The notes under the pieces were generated by a model, which did no database searches, had not been told where the DNA came from, and saw only the letters and a list, made by a program, of their open reading frames with translations. From contig JBAZSJ010000025.1 in the NCBI GenBank assembly GCA_041662485.1, positions 1 to 64,000 on the forward strand: DNA of 64,000 bases, given 5' to 3'. The translations under genes were made by a program, and so were the position numbers. Shown here piece after piece: positions 31,390 through 39,966 of this stretch (positions within the stretch are counted from its first letter, which is position 1; each line of letters begins with the position of its first letter). Source of the DNA: Rariglobus sp041662485 (GTDB lineage: Bacteria > Verrucomicrobiota > Verrucomicrobiia > Opitutales > Opitutaceae).

Positions 31390-32646
31390 TTACTTGCGGA
31401 CCGGAGTGGTCGCGTCGGGCCCGAAGAGGGCGCGGTCGATGTTGTTAACGGTGACGGCGGGGGCGTCCTTGGTGTCGACCTTGAAGCCGCTTTGTTCGAG
31501 CGCCTTGGCCTTGCCTTCAAGGACCTTGACCTCGCCATCGGTGAGCTTGGCGCCGTTTTTCAGGTTGTTGAGAAAGGCGGTGGAATCCTTCCAGCGGGCG
31601 TAGCCTTCGTCGCTCAATTCAAGCGAGACGTTAAGCTTCTGGCCCTTCATGAAGTTGACGGTGCGCTCCCAGGTCTTGAAGCCGGCGCGGGTGACGCGGA
31701 GCTTGCTGAGGCCGGGTTTGACCGTGATCTCGCCGGGCGCGGAGCCGACGGAGATGCCGTCCACCTCGACGTTTACGGAGAGGGGCGAGACCTTGAACTT
31801 GCTCTCGGAAATGGTTACGGTGTTTTCAACGCCGATGCGGACGTCGGGGACGGTGAGGTCGGCCGCCTCGGTCTGGATCGTCACGGTGACGAGGCCCTGC
31901 GCGGCGGCCGGAGCGCCGATGCGGCCCGCGTCAATGCGGGTCTTCAGGCTGGCGGCGACTTTCTTGGCAGCGTCGGCGAGCAGCCCGTCGAGCACGTCGA
32001 GTTGGTCCGAGGCGGACGTCTGGCTCTGCTGGATGAGCTTGGAAACCTTGACCGTGTCGGCGGTGAGGCTGGCGCCGGTCTGGCCGTCGAGGATCTTGTA
32101 GGTGACGCGCGCGGTGTCGGTGATGTTGACCGCCTTGACGCCGTAGGCGTCCACGGTGCGGGCGCTGGTGTCGAAGCCGGTAAGCGTAACCTGAAGCAGG
32201 TAGTCGGCGCCGAGGGTCTGCGCGAGGCGGACGGCGGAGGAACCCTCGGCGAGGGCTTTGTCGGTCGCGTTGGCGGCGGCGCCGTCGAGCTTGGCCACGG
32301 CGTTGGCGGCGGTCTCGCGGCTGATGACGGAGATGCCGAGATCGGTCACCTGGCCGGTGACATAGTCTTCGAGCGAGGCCACCTTGGCGTCGTAGTCCTT
32401 GCCGGCGCGGTTGGAGACGAAGATGGCGGTCTTGTAGGTCTTGGAAACGGCCTCGCGCTCCTGCTGCGTCGTGGTGACGACGCGCTCGGTCACGGTCTTG
32501 CCGTCCTTGACGTAGGTCTTGGTCACCACGGTGGTGGCGGGGGCGCCCGTTTCACTCTCGGTCGTGACGGTGGACTGGGCGAAAACAGGGGCGACTGCGG
32601 CGGCCAGCAAGGCGCCCAGCAGGATGAGAGATCGGTCGAGTTTCAT
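31390..32646 (-). CDS. Secreted PEGA-domain protein with CsgG-like N-terminal part
   Basis: Four hundred and eighteen residues with a signal peptide (APVFAQS). The N-terminal 200 residues resemble the CsgG-type module of the neighbouring gene (AIFVSNRAGKDYDAKVASLED, ADYLLQVTLTGF, DAAKKVAASLKTRI). A PEGA domain lies at about 285-350 (VNVEVDGISVGSAPGEITVKPG, then LRVTRAGFKTWERTVNF), a surface or periplasmic beta-sandwich. The start at 32646 is chosen to place the signal peptide correctly. It is the first gene of the two-gene unit with the CsgG-like gene. No known system named. Confidence 0.78.
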   Translation of the reverse strand: MKLDRSLILLGALLAAAVAPVFAQSTVTTESETGAPATTVVTKTYVKDGKTVTERVVTTTQQEREAVSKTYKTAIFVSNRAGKDYDAKVASLEDYVTGQVTDLGISVISRETAANAVAKLDGAAANATDKALAEGSSAVRLAQTLGADYLLQVTLTGFDTSARTVDAYGVKAVNITDTARVTYKILDGQTGASLTADTVKVSKLIQQSQTSASDQLDVLDGLLADAAKKVAASLKTRIDAGRIGAPAAAQGLVTVTIQTEAADLTVPDVRIGVENTVTISESKFKVSPLSVNVEVDGISVGSAPGEITVKPGLSKLRVTRAGFKTWERTVNFMKGQKLNVSLELSDEGYARWKDSTAFLNNLKNGAKLTDGEVKVLEGKAKALEQSGFKVDTKDAPAVTVNNIDRALFGPDATTPVRK

Positions 32647-32884
32647 GAGGAATAGGAGATTGCGCGGAAATGGCGGCTTCACAGAAGACGGGCTTCAGGC
32701 CCGGGATGTTCCCTGGAGTTTATTCACGACCGCAGGACTCGATGCATGAAAGGCCGCAAAGAGCCCCTTCCCTAAAGCAGCGAACCAAACTGCGTGTCGA
32801 TGACAGGAATACATGGGAAAACGCCGTGAGGCTCCCAAATCAACCCCTTCACGTCAAGCCGCTTACCTGCATTAATACGCCCAC

Positions 32885-35800
32885 TTATACCAGATCGGAC
32901 GTGGATTCGCCGGATGTCGCGACGGCGGCCTTCCGGCGTTTCAGGCGGGCGGAGAACTGCTCCATATAGATGTAGATCACCGGGGTGATATAAAGCGTGA
33001 GCACCTGCGAAACCACCAGACCGCCGACCACCGCCAGTCCCAGCGGACGACGCGACTCCGCTCCCGCGCCCAAGCCCAGCGCAATGGGAACCGCCGCCGC
33101 CAGAGCCGCGAACGTCGTCATCATGATCGGCCGGAAACGCACCATGCAGGCCTCAAAGATGATCGTCTCCGCGTCCGCCTTGCGCCCGGCCGCCTCGGCC
33201 TCCGTCCGCGCCGCCAGCGCGAAATCGATCATCATGATGGCGTTCTTTTTGACGATGCCGATGAGCAGGATGATGCCCACGTAGCCCATCATGTTGAGCT
33301 CCTCGCCAAACGCCCACAACGTGAACAACGCCCCGAAGCTCGCCGCCGGCAGGCCCGACAAAATCGTCAGCGGATGGATGAAGTCTTCGTAGAGGACGCC
33401 CAGCACGATGTAGATCACCAGCACCGCCGAGAACAGCAGAAGGCCGATGCCCCGGCTCGACGCCGCGAACGCCTGGGCCGAGCCCACGAACGCGTGGTTC
33501 ACGCCCTGAGGCAGCTCGCGCTTGAGGAGCGCGTCGATCACCTTCGTCGCGTCGCCCAGCGCGTAGCCCGGCTTGAGATTGAAGGACAACGTCACCGCCG
33601 GCGACTGCCCGAGGTGGTTCACGCTCAGCGGGCCGACGTCGCGCCGCAGCCGCGCCACCGCGTCGAGCGGCACGAGTTTCCCCGTCGTCTGCGAACGGAT
33701 GTAGAGCAGCGACAGCGCCGACTCGTCGCGCTGAAACTCCGGCGCCAGCTCCATGATCACGTAATACTGGTTGGTCGGCGTGTAGATCGTGGAAACCTGC
33801 CGCGTGCCGAACGCCCCGTAGAGCGAGTCCTCGATCTGCGCCGGCGTCACCCCGAGGGTCGCCGCGCGGTCGCGCTGGATGTCCACGCGCACCTGCGGGC
33901 TGGAAATCTGCAGATCCGAATTCACGTCCACGAGCGGCGCGAGGCCGCGGAACTTCCCCTCCATGTCCTGCGCCACGCGATAAAGCTCCTTCAGGTCCGA
34001 CCCGAAAAGCGACACCTGGTAAAGCGACTTGCTCTGCTGCCCGCCGATGCGGACGGACGGCGGCACCTGCGGATACGCGCGGATGCCCGGCACGACGGCG
34101 AGTTGCCCGCGAAGGTCGTTCACCACGACGAAGGCCGAGACGCGCTCGGCGCGGGGCTTGAGGCGCACGACGACGCGCCCGCTGTTGGTCGAAGGCGACC
34201 CGCCGCCGCCCACCACGGACTGCACGACCGCCACCGCCGGATGCGCCGCCACGATCGCGGCGGCCGCCCTCTGGTGCCGCACCATCTCGTCAAAAGAAAC
34301 CGTCTGCGACGCCTCGATCTGCACCACGATCAACCCCTGGTCGTCGGTCGGGATGAACCCCTGCTTCAACTGCATGCCCACCACCACCGTGAGCACCGCC
34401 ATGAGCAACGCCACGCCCACCGTGAGAAGCCGATGGCGCAGTCCGACCTTCAGCGTGCGCCGGTAGAACGCCAGCATCCCGTTGAAGGCCGCCTCGGTCC
34501 ATTGGTAAACCCGCCCGTGCCGCGCCGCCTCGCCCTGATGCGAATCCGCCTTCAGAAAACGGCTGCACAACATCGGCGTGAGCGTGAGCGACACGACCCC
34601 CGAAACGATGATCGCGGCCGAGATCGTCACCGCAAACTCGTGCAGCAGCCGCCCCATGATTCCGCCCATGAACATGAGCGGGATGAACACCGCCACCAGC
34701 GATACGGTCATCGAGAGGATGGTGAAGCCGATCTCGCGCGAGCCCTTGAGCGCCGCCTCGCGCACGCCCTCGCCCTTCTCGATGTGGCGCACGATGTTTT
34801 CCAGCATCACGATCGCGTCGTCCACCACGAAGCCCACCGAGAGCGTGAGCGCGAGCAACGACAGGTTGTCCAGCGTGTAGCCGCAGAAATACATCACGGA
34901 AAACGTGCCGAGCAGCGCCATCGGGATCGCCACGCTCGGGATCACCGTCGCCGTCAACGACCGCAAAAACGCGAAGATCACCAGCACCACCAGCACGATC
35001 GAAAGGCCAAGCGTGAGCTGCACGTCGTGCAGCGACTCGCGCACCGCCGTGGCCGAGTCGCGCAGGATCTCCAGCCGCACCGACTCCGGCAGCGTCCGCC
35101 TGAACGAGGGCAGGACGGCCTTCACGCGGTCCACCACCTCCACGGTGTTGCTTCCCGGCTGGCGTTGCACCGCCAGCACGATGGCGCGGCTGTTCTTGCC
35201 GTCCGCGTAAAACCAGCTCGCCACGCGCCGGTCCTGCACGCTGTCGATCACCTCGGCGAGCTGCCCGAGGCGCAGCGGCGCGCCGTCGCGGTAGGCCACG
35301 ACGATCTGCCGGAACTGCTCCGCCGTCGTGAGCTGGCCGTCCGCCACCACCGTAAGCGCCTGGTGCGGACCGTCGATCAGGCCGGTGGGCAGGTTGACGT
35401 TGTGCGCGGCCAGCGCGGCGGCCACCTCGTCGAGGCCCACCCCGCGGCTGGCCAGCAGGCGCGGATCGAGCCGCGCCCGCAGCGCGTATTTTTGAGCGCC
35501 ATACACCTGCACCTGCGAAACCCCCTCGATCATGGAGATGCGCTGCGAAAGCGCCGTCTCCGCGTATTCGTCGACCACGGAAAGGGGCAGCGTCGGCGAG
35601 CTCAGCGAAAGATAGATCACCGGCTGGTCCGTCGGGTTGGTTTTCCGGAAGGACGGCGGCGCCGGCATGTCCACGGGCAAGCGGCGTTGCACCGCGGCGA
35701 TCGCCGCCTGCACGTCCTGCGCGGCGGCATCAATGTTGTGCTCCAGCGAAAACTGCAGCGTGATCTGGGTGTTGCCGAGCGTGCTCGTCGAGCTCATCGA

Positions 35801-36034
35801 GTCGATGCCCGCGATGGTCGAGAGCTGCTGCTCCAGAGGCGTGGCGACGGCCGAGGCCATCGTCTCGGGCGTGGCGCCGGGCAGGCTGGCGCTCACCTGG
35901 ATCGTGGGGAAATCGACGTTGGGCAGGTCGCTCACCGGCAGCAGCCGGAAGGCCATCGCGCCAAAGATGAGCAGCGCCGCGGTGAGCAGCGTCGTCATCA
36001 CCGGCCGCCGGATGCAAAGCTCGGGAAGGTTCAT
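32885..36034 (-). CDS. RND efflux pump inner-membrane transporter (MdtB/MdtC-like)
   Basis: One thousand and forty-nine residues, standard for HAE1-type RND pumps, with twelve membrane segments and two large periplasmic loops. The N-terminus (PVMTTLLTAALLIFGAMAF, FPTIQVSASLPGATPETMAS) and QRRLPVDMPAPPSFRKTNP resemble MdtB/MdtC. The helix-4 proton-relay aspartates lie in SVGFVVDDAIVMLENI. The protein exchanges substrate for protons and works with the periplasmic adaptor encoded just upstream and an outer-membrane channel not present in this window. Its start is six bases after the adaptor stop. Confidence 0.93.
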   Translation of the reverse strand: MNLPELCIRRPVMTTLLTAALLIFGAMAFRLLPVSDLPNVDFPTIQVSASLPGATPETMASAVATPLEQQLSTIAGIDSMSSTSTLGNTQITLQFSLEHNIDAAAQDVQAAIAAVQRRLPVDMPAPPSFRKTNPTDQPVIYLSLSSPTLPLSVVDEYAETALSQRISMIEGVSQVQVYGAQKYALRARLDPRLLASRGVGLDEVAAALAAHNVNLPTGLIDGPHQALTVVADGQLTTAEQFRQIVVAYRDGAPLRLGQLAEVIDSVQDRRVASWFYADGKNSRAIVLAVQRQPGSNTVEVVDRVKAVLPSFRRTLPESVRLEILRDSATAVRESLHDVQLTLGLSIVLVVLVIFAFLRSLTATVIPSVAIPMALLGTFSVMYFCGYTLDNLSLLALTLSVGFVVDDAIVMLENIVRHIEKGEGVREAALKGSREIGFTILSMTVSLVAVFIPLMFMGGIMGRLLHEFAVTISAAIIVSGVVSLTLTPMLCSRFLKADSHQGEAARHGRVYQWTEAAFNGMLAFYRRTLKVGLRHRLLTVGVALLMAVLTVVVGMQLKQGFIPTDDQGLIVVQIEASQTVSFDEMVRHQRAAAAIVAAHPAVAVVQSVVGGGGSPSTNSGRVVVRLKPRAERVSAFVVVNDLRGQLAVVPGIRAYPQVPPSVRIGGQQSKSLYQVSLFGSDLKELYRVAQDMEGKFRGLAPLVDVNSDLQISSPQVRVDIQRDRAATLGVTPAQIEDSLYGAFGTRQVSTIYTPTNQYYVIMELAPEFQRDESALSLLYIRSQTTGKLVPLDAVARLRRDVGPLSVNHLGQSPAVTLSFNLKPGYALGDATKVIDALLKRELPQGVNHAFVGSAQAFAASSRGIGLLLFSAVLVIYIVLGVLYEDFIHPLTILSGLPAASFGALFTLWAFGEELNMMGYVGIILLIGIVKKNAIMMIDFALAARTEAEAAGRKADAETIIFEACMVRFRPIMMTTFAALAAAVPIALGLGAGAESRRPLGLAVVGGLVVSQVLTLYITPVIYIYMEQFSARLKRRKAAVATSGESTSDLV

Positions 36035-36040
36035 GGCGGC

Positions 36041-37228
36041 TCAGGTCTTGGTGGTTTTCTTCGCGTTGCCCTGTCCGGCGGCCGGCGCGACGGAGTCGAG
36101 CGTGCGAACCTCCGTCCGCGCCCCGGGCACGAGCCGCAGCTGGCCGTCAACCACCACGGTCTCCCCCTCCTCCACCCCGGAAAGGATGATCGTGCGCCCG
36201 CCGACCGTGCGCCCGGTCTTCACCTCGCGCAAATCGACGGTCTTGTCCGCCTTCACCACAAACACCTGGCTGCCGCGCTGCCCCGTCTGCACCGCCGCCG
36301 CCGGCACGAGCACGACGCCCGCGTCCACGCCGATGCGCGTCGCCACGTCCGTAAACTGTCCCGGCCAGAGCGCGCGGGTTGCATTGTCATAGACCGCCTT
36401 CAGCACGACCATGCCCGTGGTGGCGTCCACCGCGTTGTCGATGAAGTCGAGCTTCCCCCCGACCGTGCGGCTGGCGTCGCCGGCATGCACCGTCGCCATG
36501 ACCTCCACCGGCCCCGCCGCCTGCGCGGCCCGCACCGCCGCGAGCACGCCTTCGGGCACCGAATACGCCACCGCGATGGGCGCGATCTGGTTGATGACCA
36601 CGATGGACTGCGTGGCGTCGCCCGCCTTCACCAGCGCGCCTTCGTGCAGGTTGCGCTGGCCCGTGCGCCCCGCGATCGGGGCGCGGATCTCGGAGTATTC
36701 AAGCTGCAACTTCGCGTTGGCCAACGCCGCCTCCTTCGCCTGCACCACCGCACGGGCGGTGTCGGCCTTGGTGACCAGCAGGGCCAGCTGCTCCTTTGAA
36801 ATCACGTTCTGCTGGTCAAGCTGGCGGTAGCGGCCCACGTCCGCCTCGGCCTGGGCCTGCTCGGCGCGGGCGTTTGCAAGGTCTGCCTCGGACGCCCGCA
36901 GGCCGTTTTCAAAGGGACGGCGGTCAAGTGTCACCAGCGGATCGCCCGCCTTCACCTCGTCGCCCTCGCGGAAATGAAAACTCGCGATCACCCCGTCCAC
37001 CTGCGACTTCACCGCCACGGTGCGCAACGCCTGCACCGTGCCGATGGCCTGCTGCGTGACCGGCACGTCCGCGCGCACCGCGACATCCGTCTGCACCGGC
37101 ACCGCCGGCGTCTTCGTCTCCGTCACGGCGCGCTTGCACCCCGCCGCGCCAGGAAAAATCAGGGCGGCCATCGCAAAAAAAGCGGCGGCGGTTCGCAGAA
37201 GGTCAGGCGGGGATATCCGTGTTTTCAT
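36041..37228 (-). CDS. RND pump periplasmic adaptor (membrane fusion protein)
   Basis: Three hundred and ninety-five residues. A signal/lipobox region ends FPGAAGC, predicting a lipoprotein. The lipoyl half-motifs flank a coiled-coil hairpin: VDGVIASFHFREGDEVKAGD and YSEIRAPIAGRTGQRNLHEG, followed by beta-barrel and membrane-proximal domains. Adaptors of this type bridge the inner-membrane RND pump to an outer-membrane tunnel. The ATG at 37228 lies inside the 3' end of the MarR gene, overlapping it by 26 bases, so the regulator, adaptor and pump form one operon. Confidence 0.92.
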   Translation of the reverse strand: MKTRISPPDLLRTAAAFFAMAALIFPGAAGCKRAVTETKTPAVPVQTDVAVRADVPVTQQAIGTVQALRTVAVKSQVDGVIASFHFREGDEVKAGDPLVTLDRRPFENGLRASEADLANARAEQAQAEADVGRYRQLDQQNVISKEQLALLVTKADTARAVVQAKEAALANAKLQLEYSEIRAPIAGRTGQRNLHEGALVKAGDATQSIVVINQIAPIAVAYSVPEGVLAAVRAAQAAGPVEVMATVHAGDASRTVGGKLDFIDNAVDATTGMVVLKAVYDNATRALWPGQFTDVATRIGVDAGVVLVPAAAVQTGQRGSQVFVVKADKTVDLREVKTGRTVGGRTIILSGVEEGETVVVDGQLRLVPGARTEVRTLDSVAPAAGQGNAKKTTKT

Positions 37229-37700
37229 TGGGTCGGGTGCCCGCGGCGCGGGCCTCGAGGGTGACAAGGTTGCCCTTGATATGTTGCAGATCGTTGAAAA
37301 GCGCGGTGCGGCGGGCCGGCGTCAGCCCCTCGAAGTAGTCGGCTCGCAGCCGCTCGATCGCCGGGGCCAGCTTCGCCATCGTGCGCCGGGCCTTCGCCCT
37401 CGGGTAAAGCCGGTAGGCCCGCCGGTCCTCGGGATCGTCGCGCCGCTCCAGCCAGCCGGCCGCGACCAGCCGCGCCACTTGCGCGCTCACCGTCATCGGC
37501 TTCAGGTGAAGATGGTCCGCCAGCTCGCGTTGCGCGCAGCCCTCGTTCCTCGCCACATGGTAGAGGATGTGCCAGCCGGACCGCGTCAGCCCCGCGACCA
37601 TCGGCCGCAACCGCCGGTCAAACTCGCGCCGCAGCAGGTAATTCAGCTCGTTGAGCAGAAAACCCAGACCGCGGTTGGAGGCGTTCATCGGATCGGCCAT
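37203..37700 (-). CDS. MarR-family transcriptional regulator
   Basis: One hundred and sixty-five residues with a winged helix-turn-helix: CAQRELADHLHLKPMTVSAQVARLVAAGWLERRDDPEDRRAY, the classic MarR recognition helix and wing. It is the first gene of the adaptor-pump operon, so it most likely represses its own operon and is released by a ligand, as in other MarR-pump pairs. The 180-base gap upstream, shared with the divergent LysM gene, must hold the operator; no clear palindrome stands out there. Start ATG at 37700. Confidence 0.92.
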   Translation of the reverse strand: MADPMNASNRGLGFLLNELNYLLRREFDRRLRPMVAGLTRSGWHILYHVARNEGCAQRELADHLHLKPMTVSAQVARLVAAGWLERRDDPEDRRAYRLYPRAKARRTMAKLAPAIERLRADYFEGLTPARRTALFNDLQHIKGNLVTLEARAAGTRPNENTDIPA

Positions 37701-37880
37701 GACGTTCTACGGAATGGTGAAATTGAAATTAGTAAACGACCTTATCAGTTTTCCGCAAGACGCGACCCGGTGGCATCCGGTTACCCCCGGCCTCGTGATC
37801 TTCCTCCCGCGCGCCTCCGTAAATCGCTGCTTTGCAAAAGTCCTCCGCTTTGCCATCGTGCCCCCCATTCCCGCACCGGC

Positions 37881-39770
37881 ATGAAAAAACCTCGCCTCTC
37901 CCGCCCCGCCCTTTTCCGCAGCTGCCTGTTCTCGCTGCTGCTGGCCTCCCCCGCCCTCGCCATCACCACGGCCGACATCGCCGCCCTCCGCGCCAAGGCC
38001 GAAAAGGGCAACGCCATCGCCCAGTATAACCTCGGCCTCGCCTACGCCGACCGCACCGGCCCCGCCTACGACCCCGTCCAGGCCTACGTCTGGCTCAACC
38101 TCGCCGCCGGCAACGGCGCCACCGGCAAGGCCCTCGAAACCCTCTCCGCCTCGCTCACCCCCGCCCAGCTCGCGCAAGCCAACACCTTCCTCGCCTCCGG
38201 CCGCCTCCCCGCCGCCCCGGCCGCCAGCCCCGTCTCCGCCGCTGTCTCGCCCATCGCCCCCGTTTCCGATCCCGCCGCCGACGCCGCCAAGATCGAGGCC
38301 GACAAAAAACAACTCAGCGAGGAACTCGCCTCCTCCTGGAAAGAGACCGACCGCATCAAGGCCTCCTTCACCTCCCAGCTCGCCGACGCCAACAAGCGCC
38401 TCGCCATCGCCGAAAGCGCCCTCGCCAACAAGGACAAGGAGCTCGCCGCCCTCCAGGCCCGCCTCGACGCCTCCGCCGCACCGTCCGCCTCCGCCGCCGA
38501 ACTCGAGTCCCTCCGCCGCGAACGCGACCAGCTCCGCGCCGCCTTCGCCAAGGTCGACAGCGACCGCGTCGCCCTTCAGGTCAACCTGGCCGAAGCCAAC
38601 AAGGATATCGTCGCCGCCCAAAACGCCCAGCGCCTCGCCGAAGCCGAAACCGGCAGCCTTCGGTCCACCGCCGACAAGGTCAGTGCCGAACGCCTCTCCC
38701 TCGCCGCCCAGCTCGAAAACGCCAACACCGAAGCCTCCCGCCTCCGCACCGAACTCGAGGCCGCCAAGGCCTCCTCCACCGAATCCGCCGCGGTCGCCGA
38801 GCTTCGCGAAAAATTCACCACCACCACCAAGGCCCTCGCCGACGCCCAGGCCGAACTCGCCGCCCTGAAGTCCGCCGGCGGCGGCCTCTCCCCCACCGGC
38901 GTCGCCGTGCTCAAGGCCGACCGCGACCACCTCTCCGACACCGTCGCCCAGCTCACCAAGGAACGCGACGACCTCGCCCAACAGCTCGCCGCCGCCAAGG
39001 CCCCCGCGCCCGCCGCCGACACGGAAGCCCCCAAGGCCCAGCTCGCCACCCTCGAAAAATCCAAGGCCGACGCCGAGGCCAAGCTCAACGCCGCCCTCCG
39101 CACCTACACGCTCAACCAGGCCGAGATCGACCGCCTCCAGAAAGCCCTCGCCAACATCGACGCCGAACGCGCCGGCCTCTCCGACAAACTCGATGCCGCC
39201 AACAAGGAGCTCAACACCCTCCTCCCGCAGGCCCAGGCCGCCACCGTTTCCGCCGGCCAGGTCGAGACCCTCCGCGCCCAGCTCGCCGACACCCAGTCCA
39301 AACTCGCCGAACGCAGCGCCGCCCTTGATCAAGCCGTCAAAGACCTCGCCACCGCCCGCCTGACCACCGACGCCGCCACCGGCGACATCACCGCCGTCCG
39401 CGAACAACTCCGCCAGACCCAACTCCAGGCCGCCGCCAGCGCCAACGAAACCCTCCAGCTCAAGACCCGCCTCGCCCTCTCGTCGAGCGCCCCGGTCGCC
39501 CCCACCCGCCCCGGCGCCATCGCCCCGATTCCCGTCGCCATGGAGGAACCCCCGTCCGTCGCCCCGTCGCCCGTCGTGTCCACCCCGAAGGCCGAACCCG
39601 TCGCCGCCAAGCACCGCATCTATGTTGTCATGTCCGGCGACTCGCTTTCCAGCATCGCCAAGCGCCTTTACGGCAACGCCAACCGCTGGAACGAAATCCT
39701 CGAGGCCAACAGCGACATCATCCGCAACCCCAACGCGCTCCCCCTCGGCACCAAGCTCCGCATCCCGTAA
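37881..39770 (+). CDS. Secreted Sel1/coiled-coil/LysM protein
   Basis: Six hundred and twenty-nine residues with a signal peptide (ASPALA). Residues about 30-90 are a Sel1-type repeat (AEKGNAIAQYNLGLAYADRTG, AYVWLNLAAGNGA). A coiled coil of more than 350 residues follows, with heptads rich in Ala, Leu, Lys and Glu, then a Pro-rich linker and a C-terminal LysM domain at about 578-628 (HRIYVVMSGDSLSSIAKRLYGNA, ILEANSD). LysM binds peptidoglycan, so the coiled coil probably extends from the cell wall through the periplasm. Divergent from the MarR operon; a strong terminator follows. Confidence 0.88.
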   Translation: MKKPRLSRPALFRSCLFSLLLASPALAITTADIAALRAKAEKGNAIAQYNLGLAYADRTGPAYDPVQAYVWLNLAAGNGATGKALETLSASLTPAQLAQANTFLASGRLPAAPAASPVSAAVSPIAPVSDPAADAAKIEADKKQLSEELASSWKETDRIKASFTSQLADANKRLAIAESALANKDKELAALQARLDASAAPSASAAELESLRRERDQLRAAFAKVDSDRVALQVNLAEANKDIVAAQNAQRLAEAETGSLRSTADKVSAERLSLAAQLENANTEASRLRTELEAAKASSTESAAVAELREKFTTTTKALADAQAELAALKSAGGGLSPTGVAVLKADRDHLSDTVAQLTKERDDLAQQLAAAKAPAPAADTEAPKAQLATLEKSKADAEAKLNAALRTYTLNQAEIDRLQKALANIDAERAGLSDKLDAANKELNTLLPQAQAATVSAGQVETLRAQLADTQSKLAERSAALDQAVKDLATARLTTDAATGDITAVREQLRQTQLQAAASANETLQLKTRLALSSSAPVAPTRPGAIAPIPVAMEEPPSVAPSPVVSTPKAEPVAAKHRIYVVMSGDSLSSIAKRLYGNANRWNEILEANSDIIRNPNALPLGTKLRIP

Positions 39771-39793
39771 AAAGCCTGTATTCCCTTCGGGCC

Positions 39794-39824
39794 AAGCGCG
39801 GCGTTCCCCACGCCGCGCTTTTTT
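39794..39824 (+). terminator. Rho-independent terminator after the LysM gene
   Basis: AAGCGCGGCG and CGCCGCGCTT pair around TTCCCCA and are followed by TTTTT. Confidence 0.85.
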
Positions 39825-39966
39825 GCGCCCGTCTTCCGCCCCCGAATCTTTCTCGTTCTCGTAATCGTTCTCTTTCTCCCTCCGTTCCTCCACCAACCGT
39901 CCTCCGTTCCTCCGCCAACCGTCCGCCGACCACCGCCTACAGGTTTCCGTCCTCACGTTTCAGGTT

